Below are positions 34,409 to 44,787 of a DNA stretch of 64,000 bases, piece by piece. The DNA is from Saprospiraceae bacterium. Its GTDB lineage: Bacteria > Bacteroidota > Bacteroidia > Chitinophagales > Saprospiraceae. Where the stretch lies: NCBI GenBank assembly GCA_016709995.1, contig JADJLQ010000002.1, forward strand, positions 868,001-932,000, written 5' to 3'. The position numbers and the translations under genes were made by a program. The notes under the pieces are model-generated. The model saw nothing but the letters and a program-made list of their open reading frames with translations, did no database searches and had not been told where the DNA came from. The first letter of the stretch is position 1. Each line of letters begins with the position of its first letter.

Positions 34409-36562
34409 TTATCTCACAATATACCAGGAGTAACTGTCCGCTTTTATCGTAAATGTAAAGTCAACTTCACTTTTGTTATTCAGTGTATACTTGATCTTTT
34501 TCCCAACTGAATCTTCAATGACAGCTTTAGTAAGGCCTGTATAATATAATGGCAGGGTAATCGTGCGTGTTATTTTTTCTTTGGTGGGATTGTATAGCAG
34601 GATAAACGCTTTTTGGGAAAGTAAAGGGTTGACATGCATCATGCCATCCCAATCTCTGCCATCAGCCCGTCTTATTTGTATGATATCAGAGTTGAGTATC
34701 TCTCTATAAGTTTTATACCAGTCAATAGTCTTTTTCACCATTATCCTGGTCTCTTCAGTATCAAACAACCTGGGTCCGCGATAACAGGCTTGTACTCCGG
34801 CACCATAATACTGGATCATGAGCTGTTCATAATCTTTGAGGTGCTCACTCAAAGGCTCCAGGACTGCGCTTTCATCACCACCCTGGTATTTGGTCAATGG
34901 CACAAATCCCCAACTCATCGAAGCAGTTTTTTCTAAAGTGCCATCATGAATATTTTGACGATTCAATATCTTCTGCTGATCTCTGGACAAGGAAAAATTG
35001 ACCTCCCGATAACCAATGCCTATCTTGTGAGTGCCATCGAGAAAATACCAATCGGGTGCATTGATATACACCCCGCGTTCATTGAGCCAGTGATATAACT
35101 CCTTTTGAATTTCCATTTGCCTCCATTGCGAGTCATCCAGGCCCTTATGTCCAGGATGCTCGGTAGACGCACATATATCTCCGGGATAGGGTCCGTCATT
35201 TTCCCAGATATCAAAACCTGTCTGTTCGAAAAAATATTTTATTTTGTCTCTGTAGTTCAATCCCCATTTGCTGCCAAAACAAGGAGCATGCCCAAAAAAT
35301 GCACCTCCCGGCTTACCGGTACGGTCATCTATCACATCATCTTCATCACTGATCCGTCGGCTACTAAAGAGTGAATATCCGCCTAACAAGATGTTTTTTT
35401 GATGTGCATAGTCAGCGAGAATCTTCCACCTTGATATATTGCCTTCTGAATTATCTTCCATATTCAAGTGACTACCAAAGCTGAGGATCACTGCTTCATA
35501 TCCAGTAGCCACACACTGATCTATAGCAGTACGTACCTGTTCGTCCGTTTTGCTCACCAGATGCATAAAGATGGGATTTTGTGTGGTCCACGGTGCTATG
35601 GTGCTATACATTTTTTTGATGGCCAATCCCCTTCGCTGACGGTCATAACTGTCCATCAACAATTCGTGCGTGCGCACGGAACTAAATTGCTCTCCGGGAT
35701 TCAAGTCAATACCCGGGGCTTTTTCTGGATAGACTTCCAACAAACAAGGTGTTTGAAAATTATAATTGACCTGCGAAGTGTAAGTAGAGTCTGTCTTCCA
35801 ATGTGTGGTCTGATCGCTGATATCATATCGCATGGCATTGTTGAAGGCATAATTGGTCTCTACGTAGATCCCATGTTGTTTTTTCATTTCTTCAGGCGAG
35901 CCTACGACCGCACTTTCTTCTTCCACCAGGCCCAGCACTTCATTGACGACACGATTTAATTTAAATGTGGAAGTCGATCTATTTTCTACACCAACCGATT
36001 TTACGATCAATGGGATGCCATCATACAATTCATACATCACTTTTACGATGATGCCCGAAAGTGACTTTAATGGAGATATGTATTCAAAAATCACGCGTTT
36101 GCCGGTGGCCTGTTTTTTATTCATAGCCCAGGTAGTGCATTTCCAATTGATGAAAGGGGTAAGATCTGAGACAGTGTATGTTGAATAGATAAAATCTTCC
36201 TGACCAATAAGCATTTTATCTACCCATTCCGGCAATAAATAAGCCTTTTCCTTTTGTCCACGCAATCCTCCGACTTCATATTGCTTTCCATCGATAATGA
36301 TCCTAGCCTCGGGCTCAACGGATCTGAGGAGTTGCTGGCCATTGATTAAGTTGGTATAATCTGTACAGGCTACATTAGGCGATAAACGGAACACCCTTTT
36401 GACCAGACCATTGTTTAATATAAGGTCTTTTCCTTCGACATTAACACTAGCTTTTTGTGAAACAGGATAGATTAAATAGTCTTTATAGACAGTCTGAGCT
36501 AAACTCTTAAAAGTCGACAGGGCAATTAATACCAATAAGCATAGGGTAATAAAACGACTCAT
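34409..36562 (-). CDS. Secreted alpha-galactosidase-like glycosidase (clan GH-D-like barrel)
   Basis: 717 residues with a signal peptide ending 'STFKSLAQ'. The N-terminal ~300 residues are a beta-sandwich ('GLVKRVFRLSPNVACTDYTN'), and a TIM barrel follows. A likely catalytic segment is GFDIWENDGPYPGDICAS with candidate Asp/Glu residues, and 'YINAPDWYFLDGTHKIGIGYRE' after it. The layout resembles GH36/GH27-type alpha-galactosidases and related hypothetical proteins of Bacteroidota, but the standard GH36 signature is not clear, so it may be an unassigned family. The C-terminal 90 residues form a small beta domain. Single-gene unit. Confidence 0.65.
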   Translation of the reverse strand: MSRFITLCLLVLIALSTFKSLAQTVYKDYLIYPVSQKASVNVEGKDLILNNGLVKRVFRLSPNVACTDYTNLINGQQLLRSVEPEARIIIDGKQYEVGGLRGQKEKAYLLPEWVDKMLIGQEDFIYSTYTVSDLTPFINWKCTTWAMNKKQATGKRVIFEYISPLKSLSGIIVKVMYELYDGIPLIVKSVGVENRSTSTFKLNRVVNEVLGLVEEESAVVGSPEEMKKQHGIYVETNYAFNNAMRYDISDQTTHWKTDSTYTSQVNYNFQTPCLLEVYPEKAPGIDLNPGEQFSSVRTHELLMDSYDRQRRGLAIKKMYSTIAPWTTQNPIFMHLVSKTDEQVRTAIDQCVATGYEAVILSFGSHLNMEDNSEGNISRWKILADYAHQKNILLGGYSLFSSRRISDEDDVIDDRTGKPGGAFFGHAPCFGSKWGLNYRDKIKYFFEQTGFDIWENDGPYPGDICASTEHPGHKGLDDSQWRQMEIQKELYHWLNERGVYINAPDWYFLDGTHKIGIGYREVNFSLSRDQQKILNRQNIHDGTLEKTASMSWGFVPLTKYQGGDESAVLEPLSEHLKDYEQLMIQYYGAGVQACYRGPRLFDTEETRIMVKKTIDWYKTYREILNSDIIQIRRADGRDWDGMMHVNPLLSQKAFILLYNPTKEKITRTITLPLYYTGLTKAVIEDSVGKKIKYTLNNKSEVDFTFTIKADSYSWYIVR

Positions 36563-36733
36563 ATTATAAGGTTATCATCAAAACTGGGTAAGAAAAAATA
36601 CTCACCACAAGTTACAGTTATAACCCGAATAACAATACAGTGCATGGTCAGATATTGACCTGTTTATTTCACTTCCAGAGCAATCAGATGTTGAATGCGC
36701 CCACCTCGCAGAAATAGCTTGATAGCACAAATT

Positions 36734-37627
36734 TCAATGGTTTACCATCGTTTTTTTTTTTGGTTCAGCTTGCACTTCAGTTTGTGCAGGAATAGCCAGC
36801 AAAGGAACCTCTGTCTGATAGCTCATTTTTTTAGTCATACTGGGCTTTAATATTTTATCAAGGAGATTTCTTTTGTAGGTCACCATGACCATCATATCCA
36901 CTTCATTCCAATCGATAAATTCCTGCAGTGATTCCTCAAAATGCAATCCTGACAGGCTATAAGCCGTAAGTGTATTCTCGTGATAGCTTTCTTTGAGAAA
37001 TTTTTCATACTGTGGAATTTGACGAGTGTGATCCAACAGCCCGCCTACTTTTTCAGCTTCTATATCGGTAAACACTGCCACCTTGACAGATGCCATAAAA
37101 AGATCTGCCATTTCAAAAATAATATCTAGTACAGCGTGATCTTTCTCAAAATGATTGGAAGACAATAAGATGGTCTGTGGCTTTTTCCATTTATAATATT
37201 GTGGTATGGCTAGAACGGGCACTTTACAGTTGCCGATGACCGCAGCGGTGTTGCTGCCCCATATTTTACCTATTACTCCACTTGCTCCGGAGGTGCCCAT
37301 CACCACCAGGTCTATATGCAGATCCTCTACCAGAGAGTTGACCGATTCTTTTAACCTACCGGTGCTAATGTGAGTGGATACCAATACACCTTCATTTTCT
37401 TCAATTTTTCTTTTAAGTTTTGCCACTTTAGTCTTCATATCGTGGAGGATCTCTTGATTATACTCCTTGTTGACACCCAGATAGTCATTATAAACACTTC
37501 CTCGGATATCCATAGCATGCATCAATACAATTTCTACTGGCAATATTTTGGCTGATTGTACTGCAAAATTTACTGCGTTGTCAGCGCAAGCAGAAAAATC
37601 GATTGGGACTAATATCTTATTTAACAT
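36734..37627 (-). CDS. Tandem universal stress protein
   Basis: 297 residues with two Usp domains (about 1-145 and 150-285). The first has the complete ATP-binding motif 'VVMGTSGASGVIGKIWGSNTAAV' (G-x2-G-x9-G-S/T). The second keeps the fold ('MMVMVTYKRNLLDKILKPSMTKKM') but lacks the glycines, so it probably does not bind ATP. Cytoplasmic stress-response protein of unknown partner. A -7 box is found 47 bp upstream. Confidence 0.92.
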   Translation of the reverse strand: MLNKILVPIDFSACADNAVNFAVQSAKILPVEIVLMHAMDIRGSVYNDYLGVNKEYNQEILHDMKTKVAKLKRKIEENEGVLVSTHISTGRLKESVNSLVEDLHIDLVVMGTSGASGVIGKIWGSNTAAVIGNCKVPVLAIPQYYKWKKPQTILLSSNHFEKDHAVLDIIFEMADLFMASVKVAVFTDIEAEKVGGLLDHTRQIPQYEKFLKESYHENTLTAYSLSGLHFEESLQEFIDWNEVDMMVMVTYKRNLLDKILKPSMTKKMSYQTEVPLLAIPAQTEVQAEPKKKTMVNH

Positions 37628-37674
37628 AATATTGGGTTTTAAATGATTATCAAATAATGCTTGTCACATGTTTT

Positions 37675-37682
37675 CAAAGTTA
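37675..37682 (-). promoter_or_regulatory. Bacteroidota -7 box (TAACTTTG) for the universal stress protein
   Basis: Complement reads TAACTTTG, 47 bp from the ATG at 37627. The divergent SDR gene lies beyond it. Confidence 0.45.
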
Positions 37683-37865
37683 GCAGCACTGAGGATACAA
37701 TGACCTGATCATAATTAGTTCTGTCCCTGATTAATTTCGGACTTGATTAAAGGGTATGCCGGCTGCCCCACCTCAGCATCAGGCTTTATTGTGATTCACA
37801 TCATAGTGGCATCCTGCGATTGACTGGTACTTTGTACTTATTCTATTTAGCATAACAAATTACAA

Positions 37866-38633
37866 ATGAAAAAACTGGAAAATAAAGTGGCCCTGATCAC
37901 AGGTGCCGCATCAGGTCTGGGCAAATCCATTGCCACCCTCTTTGCATCAGAAGGAGCCAAAATCGTCGCAGCTGATATCAATGAGACCTCGCTCAATAAT
38001 TTAAAAAATGAGATTTTAGACCAGGACGGCGTAATCACCACTGTAGTAGCGGATATGTCCAAGGCTGCAGACATAGATCATATGATAGATGTTTCAATTG
38101 CCACCTACAGGACCATCGATATATTGGTCAATAATGCGGGCATTATGGACGATTTTAGTCCGGCTGGTGATGTAAGTGATCATACCTGGGAAAGGGTGAT
38201 GGCCATAAACACCACAGGACCACTAAAGGCGATGCGAAAATTAATCCCCATGTTTTTGCAAAAAAAAGCCGGTGTCATCATCAATATAGCTTCGATAGGA
38301 GGCTTATATGGCGCTCGGGCAGGTGTGGCCTATACTGCAAGTAAACATGCTTTGATAGGGATCACCAAAAACACTGGATATATCTATGCCAAATCCGGAA
38401 TCCGGTGTAATGCCATTGCGCCCGGAGCGATGGAGACAAATATAGCTACCGGAATAGACTTTGCCCATATATCACCTTTGGTCAATGACAGGGTCATGCC
38501 CGGGATGGTGTTGAATCCCCGATCTTCGGATCCTGTCGAAGTGGCAAGGGTAGCTTTGTTTCTGGCTTCAGATGATGCAAGCTTTGTCAATGGAGCAGTG
38601 ATCACGGCTGATGGAGGCTGGACCGCTTATTGA
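37866..38633 (+). CDS. Short-chain dehydrogenase/reductase (SDR)
   Basis: 255 residues, classical SDR length. Cofactor motif ALITGAASGLGKSIA (TGxxxGxG), 'VAADINE' with an Asp after beta-2 (prefers NAD(H)), 'LVNNAGIMD' (NNAG), catalytic Ser in 'IINIASIGGLYG', Tyr and Lys in 'AYTASKHAL'. The C-terminal ends 'SFVNGAVITADGGWTAY', the usual SDR tail. Substrate unknown. Convergent with the MFS gene. Confidence 0.93.
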   Translation: MKKLENKVALITGAASGLGKSIATLFASEGAKIVAADINETSLNNLKNEILDQDGVITTVVADMSKAADIDHMIDVSIATYRTIDILVNNAGIMDDFSPAGDVSDHTWERVMAINTTGPLKAMRKLIPMFLQKKAGVIINIASIGGLYGARAGVAYTASKHALIGITKNTGYIYAKSGIRCNAIAPGAMETNIATGIDFAHISPLVNDRVMPGMVLNPRSSDPVEVARVALFLASDDASFVNGAVITADGGWTAY

Positions 38634-38702
38634 ATAACCGGGTATTTTTCAAGCGACCCGATTCACCTTAAAAAGGATCGTTTTTAGTCATTGTGCTGGT
38701 CA

Positions 38703-39848
38703 TCATTCCTTTAATATTTTAAACACCCTTTTAGAAATGGGGATCAATAATATCCCACCTAAAACAAATAAGATAAACGAATACTGAAGCCCCATCCAGT
38801 GCGAAATATATCCTATCAAGGAAGGCCCGATGAGCATCCCGACGATACTATAGGTGGCAACCATAGAAATGGCCATACCAGGAGAATATTTGGTAGATCT
38901 GCCGGCAAGGGTAAAGGTCATAGGCACGATGGAAGCCACGCCTACTCCGGTAATAGAAAACCCGATCAGGACAGGCCAATAATAAGGAAATAATATTACT
39001 ATACCGATACCCACTGCTATAAAAGAGCCACTGATCAAATATGTTTTCTGCATGCCGAGCTTATCAACTACGCGATCAGAATAAAATCTTGAAACTGCCA
39101 TAAAAATCATAAAAATCAAATAGCCGAGGGTAAAAATTTCTTGTTTGACCACCTCGCGAAAATAGACACCGCTCCAATCAAACATACCACCTTCGCAGAT
39201 AGCAGAAAGAAATACGATCAAGCCTAAGGAAAGAATTAAAGCATTGGGTTTGCCGAAGACGATTTTATTGCCAGAAGTCGCCCGATCATTTTTTAATAAA
39301 TAGGGATAGGACACAGTGATGGTCATAATGGTGATAAAAGCCACTATTAAAAAATGCCAATGCAGGTCTACCTGGTACCGGACCATAATGGTTGTAAAAA
39401 GCACTCCAAATACACCTCCGGTGCTCCAAAGCGCATGAAAAGAGCCGTTGATCTTTTTGTCGTATTTCTTCTGAAGCATAATGGATTGTGTATTCATCGC
39501 AATATTGAAGATCCTCATACAAAAACCATAAAAACAAACTGACAGGATGAGTACTGCCATGCTGTCAGCCATGCCTATACCGACCAGGGCTATACAAAAA
39601 GCGACAAAGGCTATACTCAAAGGAATACGACTATCAAATCTCGATACCAACCATCCTGATACCGGCAATCCGACCAAAGAACTGATGGGTAGCACCATCA
39701 GCAGGCTACCTAGCTGGGCATCATGGAGACCAAAGGTCATCTTGATCGTCGGTATCCTCGAAGCCCAGGTAGAAAAACAAAATCCGGATAAAAAGAAAAA
39801 GGTACTGAGCGCTATTCGATGCTGGACGCGCAAGCTAATTGGGTACAT
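38703..39848 (-). CDS. Major facilitator superfamily transporter
   Basis: 381 residues with about twelve hydrophobic helices. The loop between helices 2 and 3 reads 'GWLVSRFDSRIPLSI', the typical G-x-L-x-D/R-x-x-R motif of MFS proteins. The overall pattern is like the small sugar or fucose/drug MFS proteins of Bacteroidota. Substrate unknown. It lies convergent with the SDR gene and divergent from the cyclase gene. Confidence 0.87.
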   Translation of the reverse strand: MYPISLRVQHRIALSTFFFLSGFCFSTWASRIPTIKMTFGLHDAQLGSLLMVLPISSLVGLPVSGWLVSRFDSRIPLSIAFVAFCIALVGIGMADSMAVLILSVCFYGFCMRIFNIAMNTQSIMLQKKYDKKINGSFHALWSTGGVFGVLFTTIMVRYQVDLHWHFLIVAFITIMTITVSYPYLLKNDRATSGNKIVFGKPNALILSLGLIVFLSAICEGGMFDWSGVYFREVVKQEIFTLGYLIFMIFMAVSRFYSDRVVDKLGMQKTYLISGSFIAVGIGIVILFPYYWPVLIGFSITGVGVASIVPMTFTLAGRSTKYSPGMAISMVATYSIVGMLIGPSLIGYISHWMGLQYSFILFVLGGILLIPISKRVFKILKE

Positions 39849-40016
39849 CGATGGGTATCTGTTAAATCTTGAGGGCGCAAAGATGGAAATAAACTTTTTT
39901 CTCCGGGCAATATTTTTTTAAATGGCGTGCAAAGGGGACCTAATTTCTGACTTCATGCAACTTTTAGAAGAAACATCGTTCTTTTCAGTACGTTCTTCTT
40001 TTATCAAAAGGCTCCT

Positions 40017-41105
40017 ATGTACAATAAAACAGTGCTCAGCAAGATTATACTTATCGTCCTGGTGTGGGTTTTGGCAGGACTATTTATCACTGCTCATGAA
40101 TACTTTTTCCTTTCCAATTATCCGGGCATACTCAATACAGAGCCTCTTGCTCAGTATAATTTTACCAACAATCTGATAGCAGCCTGTTTTTCATTAGGTG
40201 TAGGCGCGCTGATATATTGTTTATTCGAGTTTTTTTATTTTCAAAAAATCTCCAAGCGGTTTCGATTTTGGGAAGCGGTAATATTGAGAATTGCCTTTTA
40301 CGTAGTATTTATTTTTTGTTTACTGGCTTTGACCTCTTTATTGTACAACACGATTTTATCGCAACGAAGTTTTTTCGATCCCTTAGGGTGGGCCAAGGCT
40401 AAACATTTTCTGACTTCAAAGTCCTTGTTTCACCCCATACTTCCATTTTTAATTCTAATCATCATCAGCACCTTTTTTCTACAAGTTACAGAACGATTTA
40501 GCAGGCAAGAATTTAGCAGGATGATGTCGGGCAAATATTTTCATCCCCAGCAGGAGGACCGGGTCATGCTCTTCCTCGATCTCAATCATTCAACTACACT
40601 GGCGGAGAAACTGGGAAATGAAAAATTTTATGACCTGATCAATGATTTTTTTTATGACATCGCTCCGGTGATCGAGAGGCATGGCGGGGAAGTGGTAGAA
40701 TATGTGGGGGACCAGGTGATAGTAAGTTGGGATATCATCCAGGGCACTAAAAAAGGAAATTGTGTAGAATGTATATTTGATTTCGAAAAAGTGATCAAAC
40801 AAAGGTCAAGCTATTATCAGCAAAAATATGGGACGGTGCCGGAGTTTAAAGTAGCCATACACAGCGGCCAGGTCATCATCGGTGAAATCGGAAAGATCAA
40901 AAAATCCATCAAGTTCAGTGGCGATGTGTTGAATACCACCTCCAGGGTAGAAGGCCTGTGTCGTCAATATGGCGAGCAGCTATTGGTGACTGAGCCATTG
41001 GTACAACGGTTTAACAATGTCTCCTTCACTCCGGTCAAGATCACTGATACCGGGATAAGAGGTAAAACAGGCCTTATGGGAATCTACAAAGTAGTCCGTA
41101 AATAA
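40017..41105 (+). CDS. Membrane-bound adenylate/guanylate cyclase domain protein
   Basis: 362 residues. Four hydrophobic helices occupy residues about 8-155, then a class III cyclase domain (about 170-355). The metal-binding Asp pair is present in VMLFLDLNHSTTLAEKLG and 'VVEYVGDQVIVSW', and the C-terminal motif 'SIKFSGDVLNTTSRVEGL' carries the base-binding Asp, Asn and the transition-state Arg. Activity is therefore plausible; specificity for ATP or GTP is not decided. The membrane part may sense a signal. Single gene between two - strand genes. Confidence 0.88.
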   Translation: MYNKTVLSKIILIVLVWVLAGLFITAHEYFFLSNYPGILNTEPLAQYNFTNNLIAACFSLGVGALIYCLFEFFYFQKISKRFRFWEAVILRIAFYVVFIFCLLALTSLLYNTILSQRSFFDPLGWAKAKHFLTSKSLFHPILPFLILIIISTFFLQVTERFSRQEFSRMMSGKYFHPQQEDRVMLFLDLNHSTTLAEKLGNEKFYDLINDFFYDIAPVIERHGGEVVEYVGDQVIVSWDIIQGTKKGNCVECIFDFEKVIKQRSSYYQQKYGTVPEFKVAIHSGQVIIGEIGKIKKSIKFSGDVLNTTSRVEGLCRQYGEQLLVTEPLVQRFNNVSFTPVKITDTGIRGKTGLMGIYKVVRK

Positions 41106-41144
41106 TTCACCTATCAACCAGGCTCCCTCATTTTACACGGATGA

Positions 41145-42743
41145 CTATTGAGCCACCAATTCAAATAGTTCCTTATCCAGTTGAGGTTTTAATGAACAAC
41201 TATTGTCAAAATGCATGGTAGCTGTGTTTTTTTCATTATAAGCTGGCCAGGCTGGTAGTGCTGCATGAGCTGGATTACCTTTTCTTGCAAAATTAATCCA
41301 GGCCTGGCTTACTTTGTCTGCTAGTACCTGAGCTTTTGCACCGCCACCACACATATTTTTGGTGCGTTGAATATTATTAAAGCAAAAAGCAAGCTCTGAA
41401 CAATGGATCGCTTTATATTTTCCATCCATCACCGGTGATTGCCAGTCAAATAAATACATATAGACAGGAGCTCCACCAGTAAGGTTTGATTTTAGATTAG
41501 CCTCATAAACAGCTCCTGGTCTGAACCGGGTATCGACATCGATCAGATCAGAAGGTTTTATATCATGCGGATATGCTTTTTTGACAGCTTTAATAAAGGC
41601 ATCTGATTTATCTCCATATTGTTTCTGAATGAACTCTATGACCTTATCCAATGGTGCATTACTGAGTCCTGCTCCCAATGAAGGCATAAATTCATTTTTG
41701 ACCGTTCCAATTAGCAAAGGCACATTTTTAGATAGTTCCAGAGCTTCCGGTGCAAACATCTGGTAAGGCAGGTCCACTCCATCTACGCTCGGACCCCAGC
41801 TCAACCCAAAACCTGTCACCGGTTTGCCGGCTGCTTTCAATTGATCTGCTACGATCTTTAATGCCTTTTTGCTCGCTTCGCTCAAGGCGGTGAACGGCAC
41901 TTTTTGGATATCATCTATAGAAGAGGCGGTGATATTCAATTCTTTTAAAACTTCGGCGGTGATGGCCTGGGTGGTCTCTTTTTCAAGCATTGTCCCCCGA
42001 AACGCACCACTTTGATTAATAGCTTTATGAAATAGACCTTTAGCGGAAGGCATTGCCATCAGCGTATTTACTTTTGCTCCCCCACCGGACTGTCCAAAGA
42101 TGGTTACATTGCCCGGATCGCCTCCGAAGTTGGCAATGTTTTGCTGTACCCACTCGAGGGCAGCTTTTATATCGAGTATACTGATATTGGCTGAATGCTT
42201 ATATTTTTCTCCGAATACAGAGAGATCGAGATATCCCAACACATTCAACCGATGATTGATAGAGACTACGACTACATCTCCTTTGCGGGCCAGATTTTCA
42301 CCATCGTAGGAGGGTAGCTCCTGGCTCGAGCCGGCAGTGTACCCACCACCATGGATCCAGAACATGACTGGTCGTTTTTTTCCATCATTAATAGCTTTGG
42401 TCCAAATATTCAGTCGCATACAATCTTCACTGGTATAACCCCAGTCGTGATCAAATACAAATTCGCTTTCATCCTGGACCCTGGTCGTGGGATCTAATAA
42501 GGGAGCTACCGGACCATAAGTCATGGATGAACGTACGCCATCCCACGATGCTGGAGCATGTGGAGCCTCAAAACGATTTGCTTCGGCATAGGGTATCCCT
42601 TTGTAAGTATAAATTCCATTGAAGATATATCCGCGCACTTTACCGCTGTTGGTGGAAGTGACGGCAATATTCTCACCGGTGACTAGTTGGCCGTAAGTAT
42701 ATTGAGCGCATAGCAGCGCCAAAAACAGAATTATTTTTTTCAT
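41145..42743 (-). CDS. Type-B carboxylesterase, secreted
   Basis: 532 residues with a signal peptide ending 'QYTYGQ'. Alpha/beta-hydrolase of the carboxylesterase type-B family: 'EDCMRLNIWTKA', oxyanion 'WIHGGGYTAGSS', nucleophile 'VTIFGQSGGGAKVN', Glu in 'LIGTVKNEFMP' and His in 'KAIHCSELAFCF'. Cleaves carboxylic esters; in this context possibly acetyl or feruloyl groups on glycans. It is the last gene of the leftward polysaccharide cluster and has its own -7 box. Confidence 0.9.
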   Translation of the reverse strand: MKKIILFLALLCAQYTYGQLVTGENIAVTSTNSGKVRGYIFNGIYTYKGIPYAEANRFEAPHAPASWDGVRSSMTYGPVAPLLDPTTRVQDESEFVFDHDWGYTSEDCMRLNIWTKAINDGKKRPVMFWIHGGGYTAGSSQELPSYDGENLARKGDVVVVSINHRLNVLGYLDLSVFGEKYKHSANISILDIKAALEWVQQNIANFGGDPGNVTIFGQSGGGAKVNTLMAMPSAKGLFHKAINQSGAFRGTMLEKETTQAITAEVLKELNITASSIDDIQKVPFTALSEASKKALKIVADQLKAAGKPVTGFGLSWGPSVDGVDLPYQMFAPEALELSKNVPLLIGTVKNEFMPSLGAGLSNAPLDKVIEFIQKQYGDKSDAFIKAVKKAYPHDIKPSDLIDVDTRFRPGAVYEANLKSNLTGGAPVYMYLFDWQSPVMDGKYKAIHCSELAFCFNNIQRTKNMCGGGAKAQVLADKVSQAWINFARKGNPAHAALPAWPAYNEKNTATMHFDNSCSLKPQLDKELFELVAQ

Positions 42744-42775
42744 GAATCTATAAGGTTTTAAATAAAGAAAGCTGA

Positions 42776-42783
42776 CAAATATA
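42776..42783 (-). promoter_or_regulatory. Bacteroidota -7 box (TATATTTG) for the type-B carboxylesterase
   Basis: Complement reads TATATTTG, 32 bp ahead of the ATG at 42743. Confidence 0.5.
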
Positions 42784-42848
42784 TAGATAAATATAAGCTG
42801 CTATTGATTAGTATTTATATAGTATCACCCATCAAATCAATGTAATGA

Positions 42849-44783
42849 TCAAAACTTGTCTGTTCTAAACGGTCTCGCCGGTAACCCTTCCTTATTGTAT
42901 AGGTTGGCACCTTCCGGATCGTCGGCCCATGCATACCGCACGGCAACAGGGTGATCTATGTGATCGCTCCAGACCACTATTTTGTTGTTTTTAATTACTG
43001 CCTTTGCCCATTGAAATTTTTTATCTTTCCCGGCGATTGAAAAGTAGTTTAAGTTCGTATCACCTTTGCTGTACATACCGCTGCCAATATGATCAAACGA
43101 TAGGATGACCTGCTTTCCCTTAATTTTCATGCATTTATAGGTAGGACCTGAATAAACGATTTTTTTATCACCATAAACAAAGTGTTGTGCGACCAAAGCC
43201 AGCCGGATACCCACATCTTTTTTATTGATCGGATGAATATCATTCCATTCGCCAATGTCTATGGTTACGGCCATTCCGGTATTCGGCACAGAGAGGGCAT
43301 TGGTTTGAGATTCTCTGAACGAAGCCCAACCACCCTCTGAGGGTTCTTTTTGGGGCTCATTAAAGTTAGGCAGTTGTACCCAGAGAAAGGGAAAATCGCC
43401 TATATTCCATTTTTCCCGCCAACATTGGATCAAGGCCGGAAATAAGGTATTGTGTTCAAGATGCCTCCCAACATTTGCCTCACCCTGGTACCAAAGTACG
43501 CCCTTGATGACATACGGCAAGATGGGCGCAATCATACCTTTGTACAATCCAGTAGGTTTCCATTGGATAAAAGTAGGGCCTTGCAGTGGCGGCATCTCAC
43601 TGCCCAATCGATATTTCCACATGCCGCTCAAGTCTATCTTATTAGTACCATCGACGATAGTATATTCTTTATCAGGAACAAAACCTCCTTTGCCCGCCGG
43701 GCTCACAATGCGCACGGCGATCAGATTTTTGCCTGTTTTAAGTAAACCAGCTGGAATCGTATAAGATCTCGGAATATATTGAGTAAACATGGCTCCTACA
43801 AAAACTCCATTGATAAAGACGGAGTCAGCATCTACTATATTGCCAAATGGTAATCTGACAGTCTTACCAATCATGCTGGAAGGGACTTCAAAAAATTTGC
43901 GATACCATACAGATCCATTGATGGGGCCAAGTTTGTCTTTAGTCCAAAACCCGGGAATCATCATTTCCTCCCAGCTGCTATCATCATAATCAGGCTTTGT
44001 CCAGGAACCCAATGGATCCTGATATCCCGCATCTGAGGTCCTTAGTTTGCTGTACCAGTCTGCAGCCCGATTCCGGTCGTCAGATATGACCTTAGCTACA
44101 TAGAGGCTATCTTTAAATTTTAACCCGTCTTCATACAAATTAGCAAAAGGTTTTAAGGCTTCTTCGCTCATCCAGGATTCAGCCCGCGAGCCACCCAATG
44201 TAGCATTAATGATCCCGATGGGTATTTTATAACGCTGATAAAGTTCTCTAGCAAAATAATAAGCTACTGCGGAAAACCGGAGAATACTCTGAGGGTCTGC
44301 AGCTTGCCAGGAACCGCTCACCAGGTCTTTTTGTTCCTTGTCAAAAAAATACTTTTTGGGTACATCGAACTGCCGGATAAATTTGTTTTCTGATTGTGCT
44401 ATATCATCTCCGTATTTGGAGGTCAGACTTCTCATGGAAAGCTCCATATTTGATTGCCCGGAGCAAACCCACACATCACCTACCAGGACATCATGTACCG
44501 TCAAAGTATTGGTGCCGGCAATCACTATATCGTAGGGGCCTCCTGCTTTTTGCTTGGGCAAATGGATATTCCAGGTGCCGTTTTCAGCTGTAATAGTGTG
44601 CCGGACTTCCTTTTGAAACTGGAGGGTAATTTTTTCACCGGGTAGTGCCCATCCCCAAATACGGAGATCAGCCTCCCGCTGCAAAACCATACCATCACTG
44701 ATCAGCTTTGGCAACCGGATCTGGCTGGCACCGATGATGTAGGCCAGCAGAAGGCTACCTATGAGCAATACCTTTCTACACAC
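42849..44783 (-). CDS. Sialate O-acetylesterase-like (SASA) protein, secreted
   Basis: About 644 residues from a GTG at 44783, which immediately follows the stop codon of the double esterase and begins a signal peptide (CRKVLLIGSLLLAYIIGAS). An ATG at 44825 is the alternative but would overlap the upstream gene and hide the signal sequence. SGNH-type blocks: VWVCSGQSNMELSM (nucleophile Ser), GVLWYQGEANVGRH, and 'EWNDIHPINKKDVGIRLA' with the catalytic Asp-His. A galactose-binding-like domain sits in the middle ('WYRKFFEVPSSMIGKTVRLPFG'). These enzymes deacetylate sugar residues. Adjacent to the esterase array, so a role in removing acetyl groups is likely. Confidence 0.85.
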   Translation of the reverse strand: MCRKVLLIGSLLLAYIIGASQIRLPKLISDGMVLQREADLRIWGWALPGEKITLQFQKEVRHTITAENGTWNIHLPKQKAGGPYDIVIAGTNTLTVHDVLVGDVWVCSGQSNMELSMRSLTSKYGDDIAQSENKFIRQFDVPKKYFFDKEQKDLVSGSWQAADPQSILRFSAVAYYFARELYQRYKIPIGIINATLGGSRAESWMSEEALKPFANLYEDGLKFKDSLYVAKVISDDRNRAADWYSKLRTSDAGYQDPLGSWTKPDYDDSSWEEMMIPGFWTKDKLGPINGSVWYRKFFEVPSSMIGKTVRLPFGNIVDADSVFINGVFVGAMFTQYIPRSYTIPAGLLKTGKNLIAVRIVSPAGKGGFVPDKEYTIVDGTNKIDLSGMWKYRLGSEMPPLQGPTFIQWKPTGLYKGMIAPILPYVIKGVLWYQGEANVGRHLEHNTLFPALIQCWREKWNIGDFPFLWVQLPNFNEPQKEPSEGGWASFRESQTNALSVPNTGMAVTIDIGEWNDIHPINKKDVGIRLALVAQHFVYGDKKIVYSGPTYKCMKIKGKQVILSFDHIGSGMYSKGDTNLNYFSIAGKDKKFQWAKAVIKNNKIVVWSDHIDHPVAVRYAWADDPEGANLYNKEGLPARPFRTDKF

Positions 44784-44787
44784 GTGA

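Noticed and set aside
38639..38660. Short inverted repeat CGGGT...ACCCG between the convergent SDR and MFS genes
   Set aside because: Five-base stem, no T-run on either side; not convincing as a terminator.
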